Shown here: one piece after another, positions 7,350 through 14,479 of the stretch
How positions within the stretch are numbered: position 1 is the stretch's first letter
Layout of the letters: the number at the start of each line of letters is the position of its first letter
Source: VRUE01 sp045805805
GTDB taxonomy: Bacteria > Actinomycetota > Thermoleophilia > Solirubrobacterales > 70-9
Reading direction: 5' to 3'
Assembly: GCA_045805805.1 (NCBI GenBank)
Contig: JBJMKO010000134.1
Coordinates: 1 to 17,088 of the forward strand
DNA length: 17,088 nt
The notes under the pieces: generated by a model
Database searches by the model: none
The model's input: only the letters and a program-made list of their open reading frames with translations
Told to the model about the DNA's origin: nothing
Made by a program: the position numbers and the translations under genes

Positions 7350-8989
7350 GCAAGGAGATCGTCGAAGCAGTCAAGGCACTGGAGCAGGAGAAGGGGATCT
7401 CCGCCGACACGCTGATGGACGCGCTCGCCGACGCGCTCCTCTCCGCCTACAAGAAGACGCCGGGGGCGGCCAAATACGCGCGCGTCGACCTCGACCACGA
7501 AACCGGCGACTTCCTCGTCTTCGAACTGATCCTGCCCCCCGAGCTGGAGGAGAAGCTGCTCGCCGAGGCGGCTGAGGCCCAGGAGGAGGAAGAGCGCGAA
7601 ATCGACCCGGAAACGGGGGAGCTGCGCGAGCCCGAGGATCCCGAGCTGGACCCCGAGATGATCGCCCCCTACGAGGACCAGATCGAGACCCGCGACGTCA
7701 CCCCCGAAGACTTCGGCCGGATCGCGGCCCAGACCGCCAAGCAGGTGATCCTGCAGCGGATCCGCGAGGCCGAACGGATGATGATGTTCGACGAGTACCA
7801 GGACCGCGTCGGCGAGCTGATCACGGGGATCATCCAGCAGTCCGACAAGCGCTACACGCTGGTCCAGCTGCGCGAGCGGGTCGAGGCGCTGCTGCCCAAG
7901 TCCGAGCAGGTCTACAACGAGCGCTACGACCACGGCATGCGGGTCAAGGCCGTGATCACCGATGTCTCCGACTCGACCAAAGGGCCGGCGATCGTCGTCT
8001 CCAGGCGCAGCTCCGAGCTGATCAAAAAACTCTTCGAAATGGAGGTTCCCGAGATCGCCGACAATCTCGTCGAGATCGTCGGCGTCGCCCGCGAGCCTGG
8101 CTACCGCTCGAAGATCGCGGTTATCTCCCACGCCGACGGGGTCGACCCGGTCGGCGCCTGCGTCGGCCCGCGCGGCTCGCGGGTGCGGATGGTCGTCTCC
8201 GAGCTGCGCGGCGAGAAGATCGACATCATTCCCCACAACGACGAGCCCGCCCGCTTCGTCGCCAAGGCGCTCTCTCCGGCGCGGGTGCGCGAGGTGATCG
8301 TCGACGACGAGGAGCGCCAGGCGACCGTGATCGTCCCCGACGACCAGCTCTCTCTGGCGATCGGCCGCGACGGCCAGAACGCCCGCCTGGCAGCACGCCT
8401 GACCGGCTGGCGGGTCGACATCAAGTCGGAGACCGAGTTCTCCCAGGAGGACCAAGACGTCGAGTACGAGGGCGAAGAGACCTTCGACGGGCGCTGCATG
8501 GCGGTGCTCTCCAACGGGCGCCGCTGCCCCAACGCGGCAATCGAAGGGTCGACCTACTGCGGATTGCCGCAGCACCAGGCGCTGAGCCGCTTCGAGACCA
8601 GCCAGATGGCGATCCTCGGGTCGGTGGCCGAGGCCGAGGTCGAGATCCTCGCGGACCCCGACGCGGATCAAGGTCAAGTAGACGAGATAGTCGCCAAGGC
8701 CGAAGCCGAATTCGTCGAGGAGGCTCCCGAAGAGGAGGTCCCAGCGGAGTCGACCGCGGGTCCTGTCGTGGAGGAGGACCCGTCGTCCTCGCAAGCTGCG
8801 GGCGACGTCCCCTCCTCCACGCCACCCGCGGAAGAGACGGATGAGGCCAAGGCCGAAGCTGACAACGAAGTCGGCGAGGGGCCCGCTCCTGAGCTTGTGG
8901 GAGACGGGGCGGAGGGTAATTCCGTTGAGTCGCCGGGGGCCGAGCCCCAAGTCGAGGAACCCGTCGCCGAGGAGGCAGAGCAGTCCTAG
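7346..8989 (+). CDS. nusA: Transcription termination/antitermination factor NusA with C-terminal Cys/His motif and acidic tail
   Basis: 547 residues. Binds RNA polymerase and nascent RNA, controlling pausing, termination and antitermination. Seen: N-terminal domain (EAVKALEQEKGIS, TPEDFGRIAAQTAKQV) with an acidic insert at about 65-118; short S1 region (RYDHGMRVKAVI); KH1 (DPVGACVGPRGSRVRMV); KH2 (SLAIGRDGQNARLAARLTGW). After KH2 is a possible zinc site: C384-x9-C394-x10-C405-x4-H410 (GRCMAVLSNGRRCPN, STYCGLPQH). The last roughly 130 residues are acidic and low-complexity. Residues 470-496 are encoded by an inverted repeat copy (8754-8831). The GTG start at 7346 has AAGGAG five nt upstream. 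No ylxR/rnpM gene follows, unlike many nusA-infB operons. TAGTG overlaps the infB start. Confidence 0.95.
   Translation: MSKEIVEAVKALEQEKGISADTLMDALADALLSAYKKTPGAAKYARVDLDHETGDFLVFELILPPELEEKLLAEAAEAQEEEEREIDPETGELREPEDPELDPEMIAPYEDQIETRDVTPEDFGRIAAQTAKQVILQRIREAERMMMFDEYQDRVGELITGIIQQSDKRYTLVQLRERVEALLPKSEQVYNERYDHGMRVKAVITDVSDSTKGPAIVVSRRSSELIKKLFEMEVPEIADNLVEIVGVAREPGYRSKIAVISHADGVDPVGACVGPRGSRVRMVVSELRGEKIDIIPHNDEPARFVAKALSPARVREVIVDDEERQATVIVPDDQLSLAIGRDGQNARLAARLTGWRVDIKSETEFSQEDQDVEYEGEETFDGRCMAVLSNGRRCPNAAIEGSTYCGLPQHQALSRFETSQMAILGSVAEAEVEILADPDADQGQVDEIVAKAEAEFVEEAPEEEVPAESTAGPVVEEDPSSSQAAGDVPSSTPPAEETDEAKAEADNEVGEGPAPELVGDGAEGNSVESPGAEPQVEEPVAEEAEQS
8754..8831 (-). repeat. Palindromic repeat, copy D (inverted, inside nusA)
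   Basis: A 78-bp copy in the opposite orientation: CCGCGGGTCCTGTCG at 8754-8768 and CGCCACCCGCGG at 8820-8831. Inner arms GTGGAGGAGG (8767-8776) and CCTCCTCCAC (8811-8820) pair perfectly, but differ in sequence from the inner arms of A and B. So pairing rather than sequence is kept in the middle. It is exactly 26 codons long and open in the nusA frame. Confidence 0.75.
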
Positions 8990-11241
8990 TGGCTAAAAAG
9001 CGCGTTCACGAGATCGCCAAGGCGCAGGGGCTGCAGAGCAAGGAGGTCCTTGCCGCGCTCAAGAGCGCCGGGATCGAGGCCAAGGCGGCTGCCTCCAGCG
9101 TCGAGGAGGCCGATGCGCTGAAGGCGATCCAGGCGGCCAAGGGAGATGGCGGAGCCGCGGTTGCCACGGAGGAGAAGCCGAAGCCGGCAGCAAAGGCGGA
9201 GGCACCGGCCAAGGCCGCCACCGCATCCGAGCCCCCTGCGAAACCGGCCGCCAAGCCCGCGGCGGCTTCGAAAGGCCCGGTGCGAGCCGCGGGAAAACCC
9301 GCTGGTGCCAGCCCGGCTGGCGCCGCGAGCGGCAAGAAGCGCCGCGTCGTGATCGACTCCCAAGCCGCTCGCCGCGACCAGATGGGCGGACCGCCGCCGC
9401 AGAGGCCGCCGCGCAGGCGCGGAGGGCGCCGGCGCCGCCCGCTGCTGGAGGAGCCGCCGCCCAAAGCCGAGGCGGCCGAGCCCGAGGCGACCACGGTGCC
9501 CTCGGGGGCGACCGTGCGCGAGGTCGCCGAGCTGCTCGGCCTCGGCAGCGCCGAGGTGATCAAGAAGCTGATGACGATGGGGGAGATGGCGACCCTCACG
9601 CAGACCCTCACCGACGAGTCGATCGCGGCGATCGCCGACGAGTACGACCGCAAGATCGAAATCGTCACCGCCGCCGACGAGGAGCCGGAGGCTCCCGAGT
9701 TCGAGGACGCGGACGAGGAGCTCGCCGACCGCCCGCCAGTGGTCACGATCATGGGCCACGTCGACCACGGCAAGACCTCGCTGCTGGACGCGATCCGCGA
9801 GACCGAGGTCGCCGCGGGCGAGGCCGGCGGCATCACCCAGCACATCGGCGCCTACCAGGTCCACCACGACGAGAGGACGATCACCTTCCTCGACACCCCG
9901 GGACACGCCGCCTTCACCGCGATGCGCGCCCGCGGCGCCAAGGTCACCGACATCGCCGTGGTCGTGGTCGCCGCCGACGACGGCGTCATGCCCCAGACCA
10001 AAGAGGCGATCGACCACGCCCGCGCCGCCGACGTGCCGATCCTGATCGCGGTCAACAAGATCGACAAGGAGGGCGCACAGCCGGACCGCGTCCGCAACGA
10101 GCTCGCCGCCGACGGGCTCACCCCCGAGGACTGGGGAGGGGAGACGGTCTACGTCGACGTCTCGGCCAAGACCCGCGAGGGCCTCGACAAGCTGCTCGAG
10201 ATGATCCTGCTGGTCACCGAGCTGGAGGAGCTGGGCGCCAACCCCGACGCTCCCGCTTCGGGAACGGTGGTCGAGTCCCAGCTCGACCCCGGCCGTGGCC
10301 CGGTCGTCACGATCCTGGTCCAGCGCGGCACGCTGAAGGTCGGCGACTCACTCGTCGCCGGGCCGCAGTGGGGCCGGGTGCGGGCGATGCATGACTTCAC
10401 CGGCCAACGCGTTCAGAGCGCCGGGCCGGGGATGCCGGTCGAGGTGCTCGGCTTCGACGGAGTCTGCGATGCCGGCGAGTTCGTGCACGCGGTCGAGAAC
10501 GACCGGCGCGCCCGCCAGGAGGCACAGGAGCGCGCGAATCGGCTCAAGACCGAGGCCCTTGCCCGCCGCCAGGCCCGCAAGGTCAGCCTCGAGGAGGTCT
10601 TCTCGCGCGTCCAAGAGGGCGATATCAAGGAGCTCAACATCGTCCTCAAGGCCGACGTCGCCGGCTCCCTGGAGGCTCTCCAGGACGAGATCGCCAAGGT
10701 GCCGCAGGAGCAGGTCGCGATCAACATCATCCACTCCCAGACCGGCGGCATCAACGAGTCCGACGTGATGCTGGCCTCGGCCTCGGAAGCGATCATCATC
10801 GGCTTCAACGTGCGCCCGCTGGCCGACGCGCGCCGAGCGGCCGAGCGCGAGGGCGTCGATGTCCGCACCTACTCGGTGATCTACAAAATCACCGAGGACC
10901 TGCGCAACGCGATGGAGGGCCTGCTGGAGGCGGTCGAGGTCGAGGAGATCCTCGGCGAGGCCGAGATCAAACAGACCTTCAAGGCCTCCAAGGTCGGCCG
11001 GATCGCCGGCTGCATCGTCAGCGAGGGCAAGGTCAGCCGCGACGCCAGCGTCCGCCTGATCCGCGAGGGCACCGTGATCTGGGACGGCAAGCTCGGCTCG
11101 CTGCGCCGCTTCAAAGACAACGTGCAGGAAGTAGAGGAGGGCCAGGAGTGCGGCGTCGTCCTCGACGGGTACGCTGACGTCAAGGAGGACGACGTGCTCG
11201 AGTTCTTCAAGACAAAGCAGGTCGAGCAGACGCTGGCGTAG
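8989..11241 (+). CDS. infB: Translation initiation factor IF-2
   Basis: GTPase that places initiator tRNA on the 30S subunit and promotes subunit joining. 750 residues. Seen: first IF2_N domain (KRVHEIAKAQGLQSKEVLAAL, residues 4-24), Ala/Pro/Lys-rich linker with an Arg-rich patch (RPPRRRGGRRRRP) to about 165, second IF2_N domain (GATVREVAELLGLGSAEVIKKL), then the G domain with G1 GHVDHGKT (256-263), GGITQHIGAY switch, G3 DTPGH (302-306), G4 NKID (356-359) and G5 SAK. Domains II-IV follow (GTVVESQLDPGRGPVVTILV; NIIHSQTGGINESDV; IAGCIVSEGKV). The GTG start at 8989 shares its G with the nusA TAG stop. GGAGG at 8971-8975 is a distant ribosome site, so translation is probably coupled to nusA. Confidence 0.97.
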   Translation: MAKKRVHEIAKAQGLQSKEVLAALKSAGIEAKAAASSVEEADALKAIQAAKGDGGAAVATEEKPKPAAKAEAPAKAATASEPPAKPAAKPAAASKGPVRAAGKPAGASPAGAASGKKRRVVIDSQAARRDQMGGPPPQRPPRRRGGRRRRPLLEEPPPKAEAAEPEATTVPSGATVREVAELLGLGSAEVIKKLMTMGEMATLTQTLTDESIAAIADEYDRKIEIVTAADEEPEAPEFEDADEELADRPPVVTIMGHVDHGKTSLLDAIRETEVAAGEAGGITQHIGAYQVHHDERTITFLDTPGHAAFTAMRARGAKVTDIAVVVVAADDGVMPQTKEAIDHARAADVPILIAVNKIDKEGAQPDRVRNELAADGLTPEDWGGETVYVDVSAKTREGLDKLLEMILLVTELEELGANPDAPASGTVVESQLDPGRGPVVTILVQRGTLKVGDSLVAGPQWGRVRAMHDFTGQRVQSAGPGMPVEVLGFDGVCDAGEFVHAVENDRRARQEAQERANRLKTEALARRQARKVSLEEVFSRVQEGDIKELNIVLKADVAGSLEALQDEIAKVPQEQVAINIIHSQTGGINESDVMLASASEAIIIGFNVRPLADARRAAEREGVDVRTYSVIYKITEDLRNAMEGLLEAVEVEEILGEAEIKQTFKASKVGRIAGCIVSEGKVSRDASVRLIREGTVIWDGKLGSLRRFKDNVQEVEEGQECGVVLDGYADVKEDDVLEFFKTKQVEQTLA

Positions 11242-11242
11242 G

Positions 11243-11578
11243 ATGGCCACCCCTCGCATGCGTCGCATCAACGAGGTGCTTCGCGAGGTGGTCGGTGCCG
11301 CGCTCGCCGAGCTGAGCGATCCCCGCATCGGCTTCGTAACCGTGACATCGGTCGAGACCAGCCCAGATCTGCGTGCCGCCAAGGTGCACGTCAGCGTGCT
11401 CGGCTCTGAGGAGGAGAAGGCCGAAACGATGACCGGCCTGCAGTCCTCCCACGGGGTGTTGCAGGCAAAGATCGCCGCCGAGACGCGGATGAAGCGGACG
11501 CCGACGCTGAGCTTCGCCTACGACGAGACGGTCGAGCAGGGCATGCGGATCACCCGCCTGCTGGAGGAGGAGAAATGA
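11243..11578 (+). CDS. rbfA: 30S ribosome-binding factor A
   Basis: 111-residue KH-type protein assisting late 30S maturation and 16S rRNA 5'-end processing. Seen: MRRINEVLREVVGAALAEL, DPRIGFVTVTSVETSPDLRAAKVHVSVLG, RMKRTPTLSFAYDETVEQGMRI, all family signatures. One nt separates the infB stop and this ATG, with no independent ribosome site, so translation is coupled. The stop overlaps the next gene (ATGA 11575-11578). Confidence 0.96.
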   Translation: MATPRMRRINEVLREVVGAALAELSDPRIGFVTVTSVETSPDLRAAKVHVSVLGSEEEKAETMTGLQSSHGVLQAKIAAETRMKRTPTLSFAYDETVEQGMRITRLLEEEK

Positions 11579-12579
11579 GGGAGGGAACCGGTCTTGCCAC
11601 GGCGGGGCTAGAGCAAGTCGCGGCCGAGCTGCGCTCCCGCGAGCGCTTCCTGCTCACCGCCCACGAGGGCCCCGACGGCGACGCGCTCGGCTCGCTGCTG
11701 GGAATGCACCACCTGCTCACCCAGCTCGGCAAGGACTCGGTGATGTTCATGGCGGCGAAGGAGTTCCCGCTGCCGATCGAGTACCGCTTCCTGCCTCTGG
11801 AGGAGGTCTTCCACGAGCCCCCGGCCGACATGGCCGACCGCACGGTGATCTTCCTCGACTGCGGCAACATCGACCGCATGCCGGTCGAGTTCCTCACCGC
11901 CGGCGACAACTTCCGCATCAACGTCGACCATCACCACGACAACACGCTCTTCGGTGACCTCAACCTGGTCGACACCGTCGCCTCCTGCACCGCGGAGATC
12001 GTCTACGAGCTGGCGATCCTGCTCGGCGCCGAGATCACGCCGGAGATCGCCTCGGCGCTCTACGTCGGCCTGATCACCGACACGGGCAAGTTCATGTATG
12101 AGAACACCGACGCCCGCACCCACCGGATCGCGGCGGAGCTGATCGACGCCGGGGTGCAGGTCGACGAAACCTACCGCCGCCTCTACGAGCACGTGCCGAT
12201 CGAGAAGCTGCGCCTGGTCTCCCGCGCCCTGGAGGGCATCGAACGCTATTGCGACGATCGCCTGGTCGTCGCCTACATAACCGCCGCCGACTACGAGGCC
12301 AGCGGCGCCGGCGAGGAGATGACCGAGGGGATCATCGACCACCTGCGCTCGGTCGAGGGCACGAGGGTGGCGGCCCTGGTCCGCGACCAGGGCGACCGTG
12401 GCCGCGCCGCGCGCAAGGTCAGCCTGCGCTCCAGCGGCGGCGAGATCGACGTCTCCGCGATCGCCCGCGAGCACGGGGGAGGGGGACACAAGCGCGCCGC
12501 CGGATTCTCCACCGATCTCGAGCTCGACGAGCTGGTCGGTTTGCTCTGCGACGCCGTCGGCGCGCAGCTCGGCTTCTGA
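11575..12579 (+). CDS. nrnA: DHH/DHHA1 phosphoesterase, NrnA-like oligoribonuclease / pAp phosphatase
   Basis: 334 residues. Family members degrade nanoRNAs (2-5 nt) and often dephosphorylate pAp, and some cleave pApA or pGpG. Seen: metal-binding motifs of the DHH domain, HEGPDGDALGS (30-40), DCGN (95-98), NVDHHHDN (116-123) and DTGKF (169-173), then the DHHA1 domain with GGGGHKRAAGF (301-311). GGAGGAGG just before ATG 11575 is a strong ribosome site. Position between rbfA and truB is the common arrangement in Actinobacteria and Firmicutes. The exact substrate cannot be read from sequence. Confidence 0.9.
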   Translation: MREGTGLATAGLEQVAAELRSRERFLLTAHEGPDGDALGSLLGMHHLLTQLGKDSVMFMAAKEFPLPIEYRFLPLEEVFHEPPADMADRTVIFLDCGNIDRMPVEFLTAGDNFRINVDHHHDNTLFGDLNLVDTVASCTAEIVYELAILLGAEITPEIASALYVGLITDTGKFMYENTDARTHRIAAELIDAGVQVDETYRRLYEHVPIEKLRLVSRALEGIERYCDDRLVVAYITAADYEASGAGEEMTEGIIDHLRSVEGTRVAALVRDQGDRGRAARKVSLRSSGGEIDVSAIAREHGGGGHKRAAGFSTDLELDELVGLLCDAVGAQLGF

Positions 12580-12581
12580 CC

Positions 12582-13232
12582 ATGGCCCTGACTGGTGACG
12601 GTCTCGTTCTTCTCTGCGACAAGCCGGCGGGGAAGACCTCTCACGACGTTGTCGCCGCGGTGAGGCGTGAGCGCGGCTGTAAGGCCGGTCACGCCGGTAC
12701 CCTCGACCCCTTCGCGACCGGCCTGCTGTTGGTTTTGACCGGCAGAGCGACCCGCCTGCAGCGCTTCCTCACCGATCTGCCCAAGACCTATGTCGCCAGG
12801 GCACGGCTGGGCTGGCGCTCCAGCACGGGCGACCCCGAGGGCGAGCTGACCGAGACCGATCACGTGCCCGACTCACTCGAGCTGCCAACCGGAACGGTGC
12901 GCCAGCGCGTGCCGATGACCTCGGCCGTGCGCGTCGGCGGCGAGCGCCTCTACCGCAAGGCGCACCGCGGCGAAACGGTCGAGACCCCTGAACGCGACGT
13001 CGAGGTCTACCGGGCCGAGCTGCTGGGCAGCGACACCGGCAGCGCCGAATACGAGATCGAGTGCTCGGCCGGGACCTACATCCGCACCCTGGTCGAGACC
13101 CTCGGGGACGCCTACTGCTCCGAGCTGCGCCGCACGGCGATCGGGCCGTTCAAGATCGAGGACGCGGGCGTCGAGCTGAGCGTGGAGCGAGTCGCCGAGC
13201 TGGTCCCGGCCACAGCGGAGGCCCTGCGATGA
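12582..13232 (+). CDS. truB: tRNA pseudouridine-55 synthase, short form
   Basis: Converts U55 in the tRNA T-loop to pseudouridine. Seen: LCDKPAGKTSHDVV, catalytic Asp42 in GHAGTLDPFATGLLLV, KTYVARARLGW, SAVRVGGERLYRKAHRG, and CSAGTYIRTLVETLGD near the end. 216 residues, against roughly 290-310 for typical TruB. It ends soon after the catalytic fold (FKIEDAGVELSVERVAELV), so the usual C-terminal RNA-binding (PUA/TruB_C) domain is absent. The usual PPxYSA segment reads VPMTSA. ATG 12582 lies two nt after the nrnA stop and gives the canonical N-terminus. The reading frame is open far upstream but that overlaps nrnA. Confidence 0.93.
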   Translation: MALTGDGLVLLCDKPAGKTSHDVVAAVRRERGCKAGHAGTLDPFATGLLLVLTGRATRLQRFLTDLPKTYVARARLGWRSSTGDPEGELTETDHVPDSLELPTGTVRQRVPMTSAVRVGGERLYRKAHRGETVETPERDVEVYRAELLGSDTGSAEYEIECSAGTYIRTLVETLGDAYCSELRRTAIGPFKIEDAGVELSVERVAELVPATAEALR

Positions 13233-13294
13233 GCTTCCGGTGCGCCTTTTACGGTCTATGCCCAGATAAAGCGCACCGGAAGGGCCTGCGGTGA
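13229..13294 (+). CDS. Candidate 21-codon leader peptide between truB and ribF
   Basis: An ATG overlapping the truB stop (ATGA, 13229-13232) opens a 21-codon frame beginning MSFRCAFYGLC. Its TGA overlaps the ribF start (GTGA, 13291-13294), so the frame bridges the two genes by coupled overlaps at both ends. It crosses the hairpin at 13234-13282. Unknown peptide. It may be only a by-product of a small insertion that split an original truB-ribF overlap. Confidence 0.35.
   Translation: MSFRCAFYGLCPDKAHRKGLR
13234..13282 (+). promoter_or_regulatory. Hairpin enclosing the ribF ribosome-binding site
   Basis: CTTCCGGTGCGC (13234-13245) and GCGCACCGGAAG (13271-13282) are perfect 12-bp complements around a 25-nt loop. 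The right arm holds most of GGAAGGG (13278-13284), the only good Shine-Dalgarno sequence for the ribF GTG at 13291. The folded form would hide it. Ribosomes finishing truB or the mini-ORF would open it. No T run, so it is not an intrinsic terminator. Confidence 0.7.
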
Positions 13295-14178
13295 GCATCC
13301 AGGTCACATCGCTGCCGGACGCCGAGCCGCGGCCACGCCACGTCGCGATCGGCACTTTCGACGGAGTCCACCGCGGCCACCAGGCGGTGATCGACGACGC
13401 CGACACGGTGCTCACCTTCGACCCGCACCCGCTTGAGATCCTGCACCCGGCGGCGCTGCCGAAGCTGATCATGCCCTTCGGGGTCAAGCGCGACGTGATC
13501 GAGGGGCTCGGCGTGCGCGAGCTCGTCGTGATCCCCTTCGATGCCGATTTCGCCAAGCGCAGCGCCGAGGAGTTCATCGAGGGCGTTCTGGTCGAGCGGC
13601 TCGGCGCCGAGCGAGTCTCGGTCGGCGAGAACTTCCGCTTCGGCGCCAAGGCGAAGGGCGACCCGGCCATGTTGGGGGCGGAGTCTGCGTTCGAGACCCG
13701 CGTCGTCCCCCTGGTCGAGGTCGACGGCGAGACCGTCTCCTCGACCAGGGTCCGGGCCCTGGTCGCGGCCGGGGACATGGAGGGCGCCCGCCACTGCCTC
13801 GGCGCCCCGTTCATGGTCGAGGGCGAGGTGGTCGGCGGCGACCAGCGCGGCCGAGAGCTGGGCTTCCCGACGGCCAATCTGATCCCCGACGACCGCCTCG
13901 CGATCCCCGGCCACGGCGTCTACGCGGCCTTTGCCAACGGCATCCCGGCCGCCGTCAACATCGGTGTGCGTCCCACCTTCGAGAGCGGGCGAGGGGTGCT
14001 GATCGAGACCTACCTGATCGACTTCGACGGCGACCTCTACGGCAGTGTCCTGCGCGTCGCTTTCGTCTCCCGCCTGCGGGGGGAGAAGCGCTTCCCCGGA
14101 GTCGAGGAGTTGATCGCCCAGATGCGCACCGATGTCGAGGACGCAAAGCGGGTCTGTGCTAGCTTCCAGCGGCCGTGA
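13291..14178 (+). CDS. ribF: Bifunctional riboflavin kinase / FAD synthetase
   Basis: Makes FMN from riboflavin and FAD from FMN. 295 residues. N-terminal nucleotidyltransferase half: GTFDGVHRGH (21-30), LTFDPHPLEIL, VSVGENFRFGAKAKGD, VSSTRVRALVAAGD. C-terminal kinase half: GRELGFPTAN (187-196), PGHGVYAAF, VNIGVRPTF, LIETYLIDFDGDLYG. The stretch between GVHRGH and TFDPHP is about 13 residues, shorter than the roughly 25 usual in the family. The GTG start at 13291 is set by GGAAGGG at 13278-13284. RibF supplies the FMN and FAD used by PyrK-PyrD and CoaBC in this window. Confidence 0.96.
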   Translation: MSIQVTSLPDAEPRPRHVAIGTFDGVHRGHQAVIDDADTVLTFDPHPLEILHPAALPKLIMPFGVKRDVIEGLGVRELVVIPFDADFAKRSAEEFIEGVLVERLGAERVSVGENFRFGAKAKGDPAMLGAESAFETRVVPLVEVDGETVSSTRVRALVAAGDMEGARHCLGAPFMVEGEVVGGDQRGRELGFPTANLIPDDRLAIPGHGVYAAFANGIPAAVNIGVRPTFESGRGVLIETYLIDFDGDLYGSVLRVAFVSRLRGEKRFPGVEELIAQMRTDVEDAKRVCASFQRP

Positions 14179-14205
14179 GCTCCCCCCGGAGCGCGGCACT
14201 TTTTT
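14172..14205 (+). terminator. Terminator-like hairpin between ribF and rpsO
   Basis: GCCG (14172-14175) pairs with CGGC (14194-14197) and GCTCC (14179-14183) with GGAGC (14188-14192) around CCCC, followed by AC and six T (14200-14205). The ribF stop is in the internal loop and rpsO ATG 14210 is four nt past the T run. It may end ribF transcripts or attenuate rpsO. No Shine-Dalgarno lies at a usual distance from the rpsO ATG. Confidence 0.55.
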
Positions 14206-14209
14206 CGAG

Positions 14210-14479
14210 ATGAGCCTGACCAAGGAGAAAAAGAGCGAGCTGATCGGCAAGTACGGTCGCGCCGACGGCGATACCGGCTCGGCCGAGGTCCAGGTCGCCC
14301 TGCTCACCGAGCGGATCAACGAACTCACCGAGCACCTGCGCACGCATGCCAAAGACCATCACTCGCGCCGCGGCCTGCTGATGCTGGTCGGCAAGCGTCG
14401 CCGCATGCTGCGCTACCTCGAGCGCCATGACCTCGAGCGCTACCGCGCCCTGGTCGCCGAACTCGGCCTGCGGCGATGA
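14210..14479 (+). CDS. rpsO: 30S ribosomal protein S15
   Basis: 89 residues, exactly the usual S15 length. Binds the central domain of 16S rRNA early in 30S assembly. Seen: MSLTKEKKSELIGKYGR, DTGSAEVQVALLTERINELTEHL, HAKDHHSRRGLLMLVGKRRRMLRYL. ATG 14210 gives the canonical N-terminus. An earlier in-frame ATG at 14132 lies inside ribF. The stop overlaps the peroxiredoxin ATG (ATGA 14476-14479). S15 often controls its own mRNA, which would fit the leader hairpin. Confidence 0.97.
   Translation: MSLTKEKKSELIGKYGRADGDTGSAEVQVALLTERINELTEHLRTHAKDHHSRRGLLMLVGKRRRMLRYLERHDLERYRALVAELGLRR

Noticed and set aside
7145..8950. 601-codon minus-strand frame opposite nusA, and similar ones opposite infB, nrnA, ribF and pnp
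   Set aside because: These are mirror frames of strongly biased coding sequence, with no family motifs and no ribosome sites.
9160..9460. Ala/Pro/Lys/Arg-rich repetitive stretch in infB as a mobile repeat
   Set aside because: It is the normal low-complexity linker between IF-2 N-terminal domains and shows none of the repeat-family ends.
12249..12581. Upstream open frame continuous with truB
   Set aside because: It lies within nrnA in another frame and is Arg-rich. ATG 12582 gives the canonical TruB start.
14132..14209. Earlier ATG for rpsO
   Set aside because: It lies inside ribF. S15 has its exact usual length from ATG 14210.
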